Part shown: positions 10,088 through 19,586 of the stretch, one piece after another
How positions within the stretch are numbered: position 1 is the first letter of the stretch
How the letters are laid out: each line of letters opens with the position of its first letter
NCBI GenBank assembly: GCA_947498785.1
Contig: CANMLS010000011.1
Span: 62,001 to 126,000 of the forward strand
Direction: 5' to 3'
DNA length: 64,000 nt
Source: an uncultured Aquimarina sp.
Lineage (GTDB): Bacteria > Bacteroidota > Bacteroidia > Flavobacteriales > Flavobacteriaceae
Program-made: the position numbers and the translations under genes
The notes under the pieces: model-generated
What the model was told of the DNA's origin: nothing
Seen by the model: only the letters and a program-made list of their open reading frames with translations
The model's database searches: none

Positions 10088-10126
10088 TGTAAAATTATTA
10101 TACAAATAGTGTCTAATAATTTTACA
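10088..10126. promoter_or_regulatory. 13-bp perfect inverted repeat, probable enhancer or operator of the divergent regulator
   Basis: TGTAAAATTATTA at 10088-10100 is matched by TAATAATTTTACA at 10114-10126 with a 13-nt spacer. Each half also holds a smaller dyad (TGTA...TACA at 10088-10104 and GTGT...ACAC at 10109-10127), so two sites in inverted order are possible. The position, about 120 bp upstream of the TolC gene and 60 bp upstream of the response regulator, suits an upstream activator sequence. Two TTGGCAT boxes on the minus strand (10025-10019 and 10001-9995) resemble a -24 element, but neither has a convincing -12 GC. Confidence 0.65.
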
Positions 10127-10187
10127 CCTTTATCTAAGTACTATTTCAAATTTGTAGTTTTACTTCGTTAAGTTAAATATACTAACT

Positions 10188-11552
10188 ATGCAGGATGGAA
10201 AAATTTTAATCATTGATGATAACAAGAGTCTTCTAAGTGCTTTAGAAATTCTTTTGCAATTTGAATACAAACATATAGAGACGATTTCTAATCCAAATCA
10301 AATCTCTTCTTTACCCAATTTAAGTGATTTTGATATAGTTTTATTAGATATGAATTTTTCTGCGGGTGTAAATACTGGTAATGAAGGATTATTTTGGCTT
10401 AAGGAAATTAAAAAAAAGGCTCCTCTCACTTCGGTACTTATGATGACTGCTTATGGAGCAATTGATTTGGCAGTAAGAGCATTAAAAGAAGGTGCCGCTG
10501 ATTTTATACTGAAACCCTGGAATAATGAGAAGTTACTTGCTACTATAAAATCAGCATATTTACTTCGTAAATCTCTTAAAGAAGTACAAGAGTTAAAACA
10601 AAAGGAAAGTCATTTAAAACAGGTCATTAATCAGGACAATAACTATATTATAGGAAACTCCAAAGCACTAACTTCTGTATTAAATCTGGTTCGTAAAGTG
10701 GCAAAAACAGATGTAAATGTTTTGATTACTGGCGAAAATGGAACTGGAAAAGAATTGATCGCACGCGAATTGCACAGGATGTCCTCTCGTAAAAATGAGG
10801 TTTTCATCGGTGTTGATATGGGGTCTATATCAGAAACATTATTTGAAAGCGAACTTTTTGGTCATACCAAAGGTGCCTTTACCGATGCCAAAGAAGATCG
10901 AGCTGGAAAGTTTGAAGCTGCAAATAGCGGATCTTTATTTCTTGACGAAATTGGTAATCTATCTTTGCAAACTCAGGCAAAACTATTATCCGCAATACAA
11001 AATAGAACTATTGTAAGAGTAGGTTCAAATAAGTCTATTCCTGTAAATATACGTCTGGTTTGTGCCACTAATTGTAATCTAAATCAGATGGTCGAAGAAG
11101 GAATTTTTAGAGAAGATTTATTGTACAGAATCAACACTATCCATATAGAAGTACCTCCATTAAGAGAGAGAGATAAAGATATTCTCGTATTAGCAGATTT
11201 TTATTTAAAAAAATACGCGACAAAATATGGTAAACCATCCCTTAGGATAAATACTTCTGCCGAAGAAAAACTATTAGGATATCGTTGGCCAGGAAACGTA
11301 CGTGAATTACAACATACTATTGAAAGAGCTGTCATTCTATGTGAAGGAAATGTCTTAAAACCAACTGATTTTTTATTGAGTACTACTATTGGAGTTTCTT
11401 TGGATAAGGGGCCAGAAACACTTGATGAAATGGAACAATTAATGATTGCAAAAGCACTTGATAATCATAATGGAAATTACAGCGCAGCAGCTAATGAATT
11501 AGGTATTTCAAGACAGACACTATATAACAAAATTAAAAAATCAGAGAAGTAA
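10188..11552 (+). CDS. NtrC-family sigma-54-dependent response regulator, 454 aa
   Basis: A receiver domain (residues 1-125; acidic D10/D11, phosphoacceptor D54, K109) precedes an AAA+ domain with Walker A GENGTGKE (182-189), the sigma-54 contact loop GAFTDA (229-234; the common motif is GAFTGA), Walker B SLFLDE and an R-finger region, then a Fis-type HTH (NYSAAANELGISRQTLYNKI). It activates sigma-54 promoters when phosphorylated. The stop overlaps the start of the kinase gene by one base, so they form a two-component pair. The divergent efflux operon is the likely target. Confidence 0.95.
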   Translation: MQDGKILIIDDNKSLLSALEILLQFEYKHIETISNPNQISSLPNLSDFDIVLLDMNFSAGVNTGNEGLFWLKEIKKKAPLTSVLMMTAYGAIDLAVRALKEGAADFILKPWNNEKLLATIKSAYLLRKSLKEVQELKQKESHLKQVINQDNNYIIGNSKALTSVLNLVRKVAKTDVNVLITGENGTGKELIARELHRMSSRKNEVFIGVDMGSISETLFESELFGHTKGAFTDAKEDRAGKFEAANSGSLFLDEIGNLSLQTQAKLLSAIQNRTIVRVGSNKSIPVNIRLVCATNCNLNQMVEEGIFREDLLYRINTIHIEVPPLRERDKDILVLADFYLKKYATKYGKPSLRINTSAEEKLLGYRWPGNVRELQHTIERAVILCEGNVLKPTDFLLSTTIGVSLDKGPETLDEMEQLMIAKALDNHNGNYSAAANELGISRQTLYNKIKKSEK

Positions 11553-12904
11553 TGGTAAGTCGCAGGTTTTATCTACAACTAATTTTAAGGATAGTCGTTA
11601 TTTCATTTACCGCATTAATACTAGCCTTTATTTTCTTACAAAAATTGTATATACTATCTACTTTTATTATTCTTTTTCTCGTTTTACAAACTATATTTTT
11701 AATCAAAAACCTAAATCATAACAATCGTAAAATAGCTTATTTTTTTAATTCTATCAAAAATGAAGATTTCACCTTACAATTTCCAGAAAATGGTGCTCCA
11801 AAATCATTTAATGAATTAAATCAAAGTTTAAATACACTTAATGAAGTTGTACAGAAAATATATTTAAAAAATCAGACCCAAGAACAATATTATCAGGAGA
11901 TATTAAAGCAGGCAGAAACTGGTATTTTGACATGTAATGATAATGGGCATATTCTTTTTAGTAATCCTAAGGTAGAAAAATTACTCAATTATACTCCTTT
12001 AAATCATGTAAAACAGCTAGAACAGGTTGATAAAAAATTATATAAACTCTTTAGTACTATCAAACCATTTGAACGTAAACTTTTTCAGCTTACTAATGAG
12101 CGTGAAACGATAGAACTTGCTATTAAATCTTCTAAAATCATTTTAAATGGAAAGGTTCTAAAGTTAATTACCATTCAGGATATTCATAGCGAACTTGATA
12201 AGAAGGAAACAGATTCATGGATAAAACTTATTCGGGTATTGACTCATGAGATTATGAATTCTGTGACCCCTATTACTTCTATCTCAGAATCTATTTTGCG
12301 ATATTATAAAGATGAAAACGGTGTAATCTCAACTAATCAGGTAGATGAAAACAAGATACAAAATACTGCTAAAGGACTTGAGGTAATTAAAAATCAAGGA
12401 AATGATTTAATGAGTTTTGTACAATCATATCGTAGCTTTTTAAATGTACCTATTCCTGATAAAAAAATAATCAAAGTTGATGAATTATTAGAAAAAGTAA
12501 GTGTATTAATTAGTCAGGAAATCGACTTTGATACAATTTCTTTTGATATACATAAAAACGTTAATACTCTCGAAATCTATGCAGATGAGAAACAAATTAC
12601 TCAAGTACTTGTAAACCTTTCTAAAAATGCCATACAATCCTTAGTTGGGACAGTAGGTCCTACTTTACAATTCATTTTAGGCAGTACTCCTGATGGAGAA
12701 AAATATATTACTGTTAAGGATAATGGACCTGGGATTCCTCCAGATATTATGGATCAAATATTTGTTCCTTTCTTCACTACAAAACAAGATGGTACGGGTA
12801 TCGGTCTTAGTCTTTCTAAACAAATTATGCATTTACATGGAGGAAATCTAATCGCTCGTTCTATTCCAAATAGCGAGACTTCATTTACCTTGTTTTTTAA
12901 ATAA
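11552..12904 (+). CDS. Membrane sensor histidine kinase, NtrB/NtrY-like, 450 aa
   Basis: Two hydrophobic helices (about residues 8-30 and 33-52) anchor the protein with almost no periplasmic loop. A PAS-like segment (about 115-210) follows, then the HisKA motif with H232 in LTHEIMNSVTPI, and the HATPase domain with N box (NLSKNAIQS), DNGPGIP and GTGIGLSLS. The very short loop suggests sensing within the membrane or cytoplasm. It starts within the stop codon of the response regulator (TAATG), indicating translational coupling, and should phosphorylate that protein. Confidence 0.93.
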   Translation: MVSRRFYLQLILRIVVISFTALILAFIFLQKLYILSTFIILFLVLQTIFLIKNLNHNNRKIAYFFNSIKNEDFTLQFPENGAPKSFNELNQSLNTLNEVVQKIYLKNQTQEQYYQEILKQAETGILTCNDNGHILFSNPKVEKLLNYTPLNHVKQLEQVDKKLYKLFSTIKPFERKLFQLTNERETIELAIKSSKIILNGKVLKLITIQDIHSELDKKETDSWIKLIRVLTHEIMNSVTPITSISESILRYYKDENGVISTNQVDENKIQNTAKGLEVIKNQGNDLMSFVQSYRSFLNVPIPDKKIIKVDELLEKVSVLISQEIDFDTISFDIHKNVNTLEIYADEKQITQVLVNLSKNAIQSLVGTVGPTLQFILGSTPDGEKYITVKDNGPGIPPDIMDQIFVPFFTTKQDGTGIGLSLSKQIMHLHGGNLIARSIPNSETSFTLFFK

Positions 12905-12913
12905 AAAATACGA

Positions 12914-13318
12914 TCATTTTACCTTATCCAATCGTAATGTTCTAATTAAAGCGTCAAAATAAAGGTCTTCCTGCTCAGGAATAATAATAACTTTGTAAGC
13001 TGTATTCTTTATGACATAATATGATGAAGTTTCTGGATCTAATGCATAGGAATGAAGATGAACTATTTTCTGGATAAAATCATTGATTAAAAGCACCTCA
13101 TCATAGCTTATCTCTCGCCGAAATGTAGGCTTATCACTTTTATACACTAAATAATCATTTCTAAAACTTAAGGACTCTTGTCTACCATCCAGACGATTAA
13201 ATTGAAAAGTAAAATCCTTTGACTCAAATATAGTATTGATATTTTCTACAGTAGGCTCTATGCTACGTGCACAACTTATCATGCATATCAAAAATAGAAG
13301 TAGTATAATTCTCGGCAT
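12914..13318 (-). CDS. Small predicted lipoprotein, 134 aa, family not recognised
   Basis: A short hydrophobic leader ends in a lipobox-like CMISC (C16), so the product is probably a lipoprotein. The rest is a compact mixed domain with no motif I recognise. It converges with the kinase gene (10 bp between the stops) and is followed upstream by a terminator, so it is its own transcription unit. Confidence 0.65.
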   Translation of the reverse strand: MPRIILLLFLICMISCARSIEPTVENINTIFESKDFTFQFNRLDGRQESLSFRNDYLVYKSDKPTFRREISYDEVLLINDFIQKIVHLHSYALDPETSSYYVIKNTAYKVIIIPEQEDLYFDALIRTLRLDKVK

Positions 13319-13360
13319 TCCTAATCTTTTTTAGTTAGTCGAAAGATTACTATTAAATAC

Positions 13361-13405
13361 ACATAAAAATACCGTAAATAGACTTATGTTGTCTACATAC
13401 GGTAT
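13361..13405 (-). terminator. Rho-independent terminator for the 13446-14054 gene
   Basis: ATACCGTA (13369-13376) pairs with TACGGTAT (13398-13405), with an inner TAGAC/GTCTA stem. Read on the minus strand the hairpin is followed by TTTTTATG. It lies 40 bp after the stop of the upstream lipoprotein gene. Confidence 0.8.
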
Positions 13406-13445
13406 AAATATTATGATTTGTCGCTAAAAACGACCAGTACTTATA

Positions 13446-14054
13446 TTATTTTGAAGCTAAACGCTTAACAGATCCTTCAAAGTCAATATCTTCTAGATTA
13501 CTAATTAGTAATCCAATTCCTCCAGATTTTGAAGAAATAATATATTCTGTTTGAAATTTTCTATCTTTTTTATACGCTTTTAAATATTTTAATTTAACAA
13601 CTTTAGAAGTTGGCGTAAAGAAAAATCGACCGTGAATTCTTTTGTATTTTACTTCTTGGATATTTGCTTCATCCTGTAATTGATCACTAAGTGATTGTAC
13701 AACCCTTGCTGCTCTATGCTCGTCAAATTGATAGAAGTCACAAGTATAAATGAATACGTAATTCTCTACATTTGTATCGTCGATGAATAATTCAAAATCT
13801 ACTTTTTTATCTTCTACTTTTTTTAATTCCTGCAAAGCAACCGTTTTAAACTTAGGTTTACCTTTTAAAGAATCTATTCTAATCCTAAACTCTTCAGGAG
13901 TAGCTTTTATGTAATCGCTAGTAAGAACAATCGTATTTTTCTTAAATTCAATCTTATTTTTTGAAAATTTAGAGAACCCTTCCTTTTTTTCAGGAATTAG
14001 TTCGCACCCTACCAAAAGTAGCGCGGTAATCATCAATAGTAGAAATTTTTTCAT
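13446..14054 (-). CDS. Predicted lipoprotein, 202 aa, family not recognised
   Basis: The signal peptide MKKFLLLMITALLLVGC has a clear lipobox with C17. The mature part is lysine-rich and alternates charged and hydrophobic stretches, without a catalytic motif that I recognise. It stands alone: hemF lies upstream in the same direction after an 80-bp gap and a terminator follows. The length is intact. Function unknown. Confidence 0.75.
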   Translation of the reverse strand: MKKFLLLMITALLLVGCELIPEKKEGFSKFSKNKIEFKKNTIVLTSDYIKATPEEFRIRIDSLKGKPKFKTVALQELKKVEDKKVDFELFIDDTNVENYVFIYTCDFYQFDEHRAARVVQSLSDQLQDEANIQEVKYKRIHGRFFFTPTSKVVKLKYLKAYKKDRKFQTEYIISSKSGGIGLLISNLEDIDFEGSVKRLASK

Positions 14055-14136
14055 AAGGCATTTGTGTTAAATTATCTAAAATTTTATTAGTAGGCCCATA
14101 AGTGATTGTCTTGCAAGGTAATAAAAAAAAATCAAT

Positions 14137-15039
14137 TTATTGCCATTCAACTGGATTTTTAAGCACTTTAACCAGTTTTTCTTCTTTACTTCCTGTTTTT
14201 GGATGATGATCATATTGCCATTGTACATGTGGGGGAAGACTCATCAAAATACTCTCTATCCTCCCATTTGTCCTAAGCCCAAACAATGTTCCTTTATCAT
14301 GTACCAGATTAAATTCTACATATCTACCACGTCTAATTTCTTGCCAATCTCTTTGTTCTTTGGTATAGGGTATTTCTTTTCTTTTTTCAACAATTGGAGT
14401 ATATGCTTCTAAAAAACTGTTCCCAACCTCAGTTACAAAATCATACCAGTTTTCTAATGACATTTCATCATTTGCCTTACAATAATCAAAAAACAACCCT
14501 CCTATTCCTCTTCCTTCTTCTCGATGTGCATTATAAAAATACTCATCACATTTCTTTTTGTACGTGATATAAAAATCAGGATGATGCAAATCACAAGATC
14601 TTTTACATGCTTGATGAAAGTGCCTAGCATCTTCTTCAAACAAATAATATGGAGTTAGATCCTGACCTCCTCCAAACCAACTGTCTACTATAGTTCCAGT
14701 TTTATCATACATTTCAAAGTACCTCCAATTAGCATGTACGGTGGGTACCATGGGATTTTTAGGATGTAGAACCAGGGATAGACCACAGGCAAAAAAATCT
14801 ACATCCCCTACATTAAAATAACTTTGCATCGCTTTTGGTAAAGCTCCATGTACGCCAGAGATATTAACTCCTCCTTTTTCGAATACATTTCCATTTTCTA
14901 TGACACGTGTTCTACCTCCTCCTCCTTCTGGTCTTTCCCAAAGATCTTCCTTAAATTTAACTTTACCATCAATCTGTTCTAATTTAGAAGTAATGGTGTC
15001 CTGAAGTTCTTGTATATATTGATAAAATTTTTCTTTCAT
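14137..15039 (-). CDS. hemF: Oxygen-dependent coproporphyrinogen III oxidase
   Basis: The 300-aa protein has the family length and signature: GGGGRTRV near residue 40, SGVHGALP, LHPKNPMVPTVHANWRYFE (about 91-109), GGGQDLTPYY and EEGRGIGGLFFDY. Conserved His92, His102, His140 and His172 are present. The enzyme oxidatively decarboxylates coproporphyrinogen III to protoporphyrinogen IX and needs O2, which points to an aerobic host. It is the last gene of the heme block, after the EI24 gene. Confidence 0.97.
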   Translation of the reverse strand: MKEKFYQYIQELQDTITSKLEQIDGKVKFKEDLWERPEGGGGRTRVIENGNVFEKGGVNISGVHGALPKAMQSYFNVGDVDFFACGLSLVLHPKNPMVPTVHANWRYFEMYDKTGTIVDSWFGGGQDLTPYYLFEEDARHFHQACKRSCDLHHPDFYITYKKKCDEYFYNAHREEGRGIGGLFFDYCKANDEMSLENWYDFVTEVGNSFLEAYTPIVEKRKEIPYTKEQRDWQEIRRGRYVEFNLVHDKGTLFGLRTNGRIESILMSLPPHVQWQYDHHPKTGSKEEKLVKVLKNPVEWQ

Positions 15040-15080
15040 TCGTATAATTAGCTTTATATCATTGTCACTATTGTGAGGAC

Positions 15081-15869
15081 TTATTCTTTAATTTCTTTAG
15101 GTTTCTCTGAAGTATCTTTTATTACTATCAGTTTCTTTTCTTCCAAAATCTTAACAGTTTCTGTAGAAGCTGCTACTACAGAAATGGGTAAGGTGATGAT
15201 AAATCCCAATATGGGTATAAAAAGCATCAATACAAACACGATCCCATTACCAATAGCCACTCCTCGGTTTTTTCTTACAAACTGAATACTTTCTTTGTAA
15301 TTAAAATGGCGTTCCATAGTATAATCCATATTACCAAATCCTACATAATATGCTTGTATTAGAAAGATCAATATGGTAAATACAATTCCTATCACAGGTA
15401 TAAAACTTAAAATCACCAGTGGAATCATAAATAATAATTCCTTAGATAAGTTTCGTAGGTTAATACGAACTCCTCTTAATAGTTGTTGTCTAAATGAAGT
15501 TTGGCGATGTACATGTTCTGTTTGTCCTAAAAGGTGGTTTTCTACCTTCTCTGAAACCGGACTCATAAATGGAGCAGATAATGCCATTACAATATGCTTG
15601 TATAATATCAATCCTAAAACTAATATCAAAAAGCCACCTAAATATGTGCTAATGGTTCCAAAAGTCTCTGCTCCCCATTCCCATACCCATATTTTCGCTA
15701 TGAAAGCACCAAGGTTATCCGAAAAGAAATAAGCCAGTGCTACAAAAGATAATCCTGTGATAACGCTAATTAAAATTGGTATAGCAAAATATTTCCATAA
15801 TCTGAGTTTTGAAATAAGTGTAAATGTTCCAAAATAGGCTTTGATTCCGTTGAAAATGTTCTTGAACAT
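15081..15869 (-). CDS. EI24-domain membrane protein (CysZ-like), 262 aa
   Basis: Four or more hydrophobic segments occur (about residues 24-48, 70-95, 140-172 and 205-235), with FKNIFNGIKAYFG at the start and a hydrophilic tail. The pattern matches the EI24/CysZ-like integral membrane family. In flavobacteria such a gene is often found among heme genes, as here between a GNAT gene and hemF. A link to heme synthesis is inferred from position only. Confidence 0.8.
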   Translation of the reverse strand: MFKNIFNGIKAYFGTFTLISKLRLWKYFAIPILISVITGLSFVALAYFFSDNLGAFIAKIWVWEWGAETFGTISTYLGGFLILVLGLILYKHIVMALSAPFMSPVSEKVENHLLGQTEHVHRQTSFRQQLLRGVRINLRNLSKELLFMIPLVILSFIPVIGIVFTILIFLIQAYYVGFGNMDYTMERHFNYKESIQFVRKNRGVAIGNGIVFVLMLFIPILGFIITLPISVVAASTETVKILEEKKLIVIKDTSEKPKEIKE

Positions 15870-15883
15870 AAATAACTATTTTT

Positions 15884-15914
15884 GATACCGAAATAAATTC
15901 AGTACAGGTTAATC
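15884..15914. repeat. REP-like small palindrome, copy C
   Basis: GATACCGAAATAAATTCAG with the trailing GTTAATC aligns without gaps to the copies at 900-930 and 5826-5856. It sits just upstream of the EI24 start. Confidence 0.5.
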
Positions 15915-16111
15915 ATTTACTTTTATAAGTACACTTTTGGCAAATTTTGTTTCAATATTTACCAAATACTTTATTAATCTTCCGAAAGATAAACCAAATC
16001 CTTTTTATGATCTAGAATCCCATCTATCTCAGTTATTTTATTAACTTTCAGTTTACATAGACCTTCTTTTTATGTTTAATCCTTTCATTACTGTACTTAT
16101 TCTTCTATTGC

Positions 16112-16654
16112 CTATAGGGCATGTTGTTCTAGCCAGTTTTCTTTTTCAGCTTTATACAGTAGTAATTCTTCGTTATCATCGAGTAATTTAATTGTTCCAT
16201 TTAATTCTAGCCCAAGCTTTTCTATAAGTCTTTGAGAAGATATATTATCTTTTTTTGTTATTGCACAAATAGCATCAAGACCGAATTCGACGAATGCTGC
16301 TTTTTTTAACCTGCCTGCAGCCTCAAAAGCAAATCCCATCTTCTCAAATTCTGGAAGAAAAGCAAAGCCTATATCAATTCCTTCCAACCCTTCTCTGTCA
16401 TATAACCCGCAGGTTCCTACTTTTTGATTATCTTGTTTAGCAATCAAAGTATAATTAGAATAACCAAGTTTTTCAAGTTGAGGAAACATCTTATTTTTTA
16501 TATACTCTCTTGCTTTTTCAACAGTTGTTATATTCCTATCACCAATATATTTAATCCATTTTGGAGTATTAAATAATTCAAAAATAAATTCCGAATCTTC
16601 CTCTAAGGTCGGTCTTATATATAACCTCTCTGTTTCAAATGTTCTATATTTCAT
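16112..16654 (-). CDS. GNAT N-acetyltransferase (RimJ/RimL type), 180 aa
   Basis: It starts with the ETERLYIRPTLEEDSEFIF pattern of the RimJ/RimL-like GNAT fold, has the KVGTCGLYDREGLEGIDIG beta-strand pair, a degenerate acetyl-CoA loop (EKMGFAFEAAGRL) and the C-terminal NISSQRLIEKLGLELNG motif. It probably acetylates an amine of a small molecule or protein N-terminus. It lies inside the heme block, between hemE and the EI24 gene, separated by over 230 bp on each side, so it may be separately transcribed. Confidence 0.88.
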   Translation of the reverse strand: MKYRTFETERLYIRPTLEEDSEFIFELFNTPKWIKYIGDRNITTVEKAREYIKNKMFPQLEKLGYSNYTLIAKQDNQKVGTCGLYDREGLEGIDIGFAFLPEFEKMGFAFEAAGRLKKAAFVEFGLDAICAITKKDNISSQRLIEKLGLELNGTIKLLDDNEELLLYKAEKENWLEQHAL

Positions 16655-16735
16655 TCACTTTTTTTATGCCGACAATCATCAAGTTTTTTGTTGATAGTCA
16701 ATAAGTTAAATTTGTACAAAATCTATCAATTTTCA

Positions 16736-16803
16736 CCAACATTTCAGATTCTTTTTCTCGTTAGCTCGAGGAATTAATCAAATTCTGATGTGAGAAATGT
16801 TGG
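16736..16803. repeat. Inverted repeat in the hemE-GNAT spacer
   Basis: CCAACATTTC (16736-16745) is complementary to GAAATGTTGG (16794-16803), with a 48-nt interior that contains a further partial pairing (AGATT/AATCT-like). It may be an imperfect terminator or a short decayed element. There is no U-tract, so termination is doubtful. Confidence 0.35.
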
Positions 16804-16895
16804 GGAAATCAATAAAGGTTGTCGAATCAATATCTGTGCAAGTCTAAAAATTTGACGAACACTTAATCCTCTTATTACATGCCAGACATTCATAC

Positions 16896-17927
16896 CTACA
16901 TCTCATACTCCTTTACGGCATCGACAAATGCTTGTGCGTTTTCTACAGGTATATTAGGTAAAATTCCGTGCCCCAAATTAGCTATATACCTATCTTTACC
17001 AAAGGCATCAATCATTTGCTTAACCATCTTTTTGATTTCGACAGGAGGAGACAATAATCTAGAAGGATCAAAATTACCCTGTAATGTGATATTACCGCCT
17101 GTAAGATATCGCGCATTACGAGCAGAGCAAGTCCAGTCTACTCCAAGCGCCGCAGCTCCAGAGTTTGCCATTTCCTGTAATGCAAACCAACATCCTTTTC
17201 CAAAAACAATAACCTCGGTTTCACCTTTTAGTGCATCTACTATTTGCTGAATATACTTCCAGGAGAATTCTTGATAATCTACGGGCGATAACATTCCTCC
17301 CCAACTATCAAATATTTGGACTGCATTAACTCCTGCAGCTACTTTTGCTTTTAGGTATGCTATTGTTGTATCTGTAATTTTTTGTAATAATTGATGTGCT
17401 GCTTCTGGTTGTGCAAAACAAAGTTCTTTGGCTTTATCAAAATTTTTAGATCCCTGTCCTTGCACTGCATAACATAAGATTGTCCATGGTGAACCTGCAA
17501 AACCAATTAAAGGAACGCGATTATCAAGACGTTCTTTGGTGAGTTTAATGGCATCCATAACATATCCTAATTCTTCATAGACATCTGGGACAACAACTTG
17601 CTCTACATCCTTTAAAGATCGAATCGGGTTTGGTAGCCAAGGACCGATCCCATCCTTCATCTCAACCTCAATATTCATCGCTTGAGGAATCACCAAAATA
17701 TCACTAAATAAAATAGCAGCATCTGGACCAATAATATCGATGGGTTGTACTGTTATTTCAGAAGCCAATTCTGGAGTTCTACACCGAGTAAAAAAATCAT
17801 ATTTTACTTTTAAAGCTCTAAATTCTGGCAAGTATCTTCCTGCCTGGCGCATCATCCATACTGGTGGTCGTTCTACCGTTTCTCCTTTTAATGCTCTTAG
17901 AAATAGATCGTTTTTTGGCTGTGTCAT
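16896..17927 (-). CDS. hemE: Uroporphyrinogen decarboxylase
   Basis: The 343-aa frame contains the family signature [17 protein letters not shown] (residues 20-36), the catalytic Asp region [23 protein letters not shown], the FDSWGGML loop and the final NLGHGILPN segment. It converts uroporphyrinogen III to coproporphyrinogen III by four decarboxylations. It follows hemD by 84 bp and is probably cotranscribed with hemA-hemC-hemD. Confidence 0.97.
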   Translation of the reverse strand: MTQPKNDLFLRALKGETVERPPVWMMRQAGRYLPEFRALKVKYDFFTRCRTPELASEITVQPIDIIGPDAAILFSDILVIPQAMNIEVEMKDGIGPWLPNPIRSLKDVEQVVVPDVYEELGYVMDAIKLTKERLDNRVPLIGFAGSPWTILCYAVQGQGSKNFDKAKELCFAQPEAAHQLLQKITDTTIAYLKAKVAAGVNAVQIFDSWGGMLSPVDYQEFSWKYIQQIVDALKGETEVIVFGKGCWFALQEMANSGAAALGVDWTCSARNARYLTGGNITLQGNFDPSRLLSPPVEIKKMVKQMIDAFGKDRYIANLGHGILPNIPVENAQAFVDAVKEYEM

Positions 17928-18011
17928 GTGTTATATATTGTCCTAAAATTAATTAGGGGCTTTTATTTCTTATATTTTGAAAATATTTTCAGCTTAGGCT
18001 GAAAAAACAAT

Positions 18012-18671
18012 TTATTTTTTATTAAAGTACTTCACAGCTTGAACAATTACATTCTCTACCGTGGGTTTGTTTGCTATAATAATCTCATTGGTATACTTTT
18101 TTGCTTCTGAAGCAGTTGTATTTCCTATGCAAAACACAACGCTTTCTGCAATATTGTTTTCTAAAACATAACTCTGAATTCCCGAAGGACTAAAAAATAA
18201 AATACCATCGAATGAACGGTTAAATTTGATAGATGTTTGATGTGTTTTGTACACAATCTGTTCATTCAAGTTTACATTATTTTGATTTAAATATTCTGGT
18301 AACTCATTTCTCCTCAAATTTCCACAGAAAAACAAAAAAGACTCCTTTTTATACTTTTTTACAATAATTTCTGCTAATTCTGTCGCATTTTGGGCAGTTT
18401 CTATTACATTATGTCCGTTTTCTTCTAAAATTTTTTTGGTTGTTGAACCGACACAAAAACAATTCTGAATATTGATTTCAGCATTTTGAATTGCTTTTAC
18501 CGCATTTTTGCTTGTAAAGATTGCATTTTGAATTTCATTCTCGACCTCAACCTCTAAAAATTCAATTCGAATAGGATCGTATTCTACAAAACCTATTCTT
18601 GCATTAAGCAATAATTCTTTCTGAGATGTAGTCAGTTTTTTTGCAGATAATATGGTTGCTGAGATATTCAA
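18012..18671 (-). CDS. hemD: Uroporphyrinogen-III synthase
   Basis: The 219-aa protein is weakly conserved, as is usual for HemD, but shows the two-domain pattern: FTSKNAVKAI in the first domain, CVGSTTKKILEENG, and the FFSPSGIQSYV plus CIGNTTASEAKKY segments of the second. It closes hydroxymethylbilane with ring-D inversion. It starts 1 bp after the hemC stop, which indicates a translationally coupled hemC-hemD pair. Confidence 0.92.
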   Translation of the reverse strand: MNISATILSAKKLTTSQKELLLNARIGFVEYDPIRIEFLEVEVENEIQNAIFTSKNAVKAIQNAEINIQNCFCVGSTTKKILEENGHNVIETAQNATELAEIIVKKYKKESFLFFCGNLRRNELPEYLNQNNVNLNEQIVYKTHQTSIKFNRSFDGILFFSPSGIQSYVLENNIAESVVFCIGNTTASEAKKYTNEIIIANKPTVENVIVQAVKYFNKK

Positions 18672-18672
18672 T

Positions 18673-19584
18673 CTATTTCATTTCTGCTTTTATCTCCTTC
18701 ATTAATTCTTTTCCTCCATTATTCAATATTTCTTGCGCGCAATTTTTTCCAAAGTTTTGTTTATCACTAATATTAACCTGCTTGATCACTTCTATTTTAC
18801 GACTTCCATCAAGGCTAAACAAAGCTCCGGTAAAATCAATTGTCTCTTTCTTTACCACTGCCAATGCTCCAATGGGTGCTGTACACCCTCCTTCTAGTTC
18901 TCTTAGAAATTCGCGCTCTATATGTACGCAAACTTCAGAAGTATCATGATTCAATTTTGATAAGGCTTCTCTACAATATGTATCTTCTTCTTTTGCAACG
19001 GCTAGCATTGCTCCTTGTGCTGGTGCTGGAATCATCCAATCTAAATCGATAAAATGTTCCGGTTTCAGATTAATTCGTTCTAATCCGGCAGCCGCAAATA
19101 TAGCTCCGTTCCAATCACTATCGGTGAGCTTTTGCATTCTTGTATTTACATTTCCTCTTAAGTCAACAACAGTATGTTTACTGTATTTATGCAGCCATTG
19201 TGCTTTACGTCTAAGACTCCCTGTAGCAATGACACCATCTTTTTGTAAAAAATCTAACCCTTTATGTACCAGAATATCATTTACATTCGCTCGTTCCAAA
19301 ACAGCTCCTTCGACAATTCCTTGCGGTAATGCTGTCGGAACATCCTTCATAGAATGTACTGCAATATCAACATCTCCATTTAACATGGCTACATCTAACG
19401 TCTTGGTAAAAATTCCTGTAATTCCTAATTCGTAAAGTGGTTTATCCAAAACGATATCACCCATCGATTTTACCGCAACAATTTTGGTTTTATACCCTAA
19501 ATCTTCAAGATATTTTTGTACTTTTTTAGCTTGCCAAAGTGCTAATTCACTATCTCTGGTACCTATACGAATTGTTTTAGCCAA
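18673..19584 (-). CDS. hemC: Hydroxymethylbilane synthase (porphobilinogen deaminase)
   Basis: It begins IRIGTRDSELALWQAK, has the active-site segment HSMKDVPT, GSLRRKAQW, the NVNTR loop and EGGCTAPIGA with the dipyrromethane-binding Cys234. The 303-aa length is normal. It polymerises four porphobilinogens. It lies 2 bp after hemA and 1 bp before hemD in the heme operon. Confidence 0.97.
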   Translation of the reverse strand: MAKTIRIGTRDSELALWQAKKVQKYLEDLGYKTKIVAVKSMGDIVLDKPLYELGITGIFTKTLDVAMLNGDVDIAVHSMKDVPTALPQGIVEGAVLERANVNDILVHKGLDFLQKDGVIATGSLRRKAQWLHKYSKHTVVDLRGNVNTRMQKLTDSDWNGAIFAAAGLERINLKPEHFIDLDWMIPAPAQGAMLAVAKEEDTYCREALSKLNHDTSEVCVHIEREFLRELEGGCTAPIGALAVVKKETIDFTGALFSLDGSRKIEVIKQVNISDKQNFGKNCAQEILNNGGKELMKEIKAEMK

Positions 19585-19586
19585 GA

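Noticed and set aside
15974..16072. Minus-strand coding remnant reading KVNKITEIDGILDHKKDLVY
   Set aside because: It looks protein-like but has no start codon and no recognised family, so it is not called as a gene.
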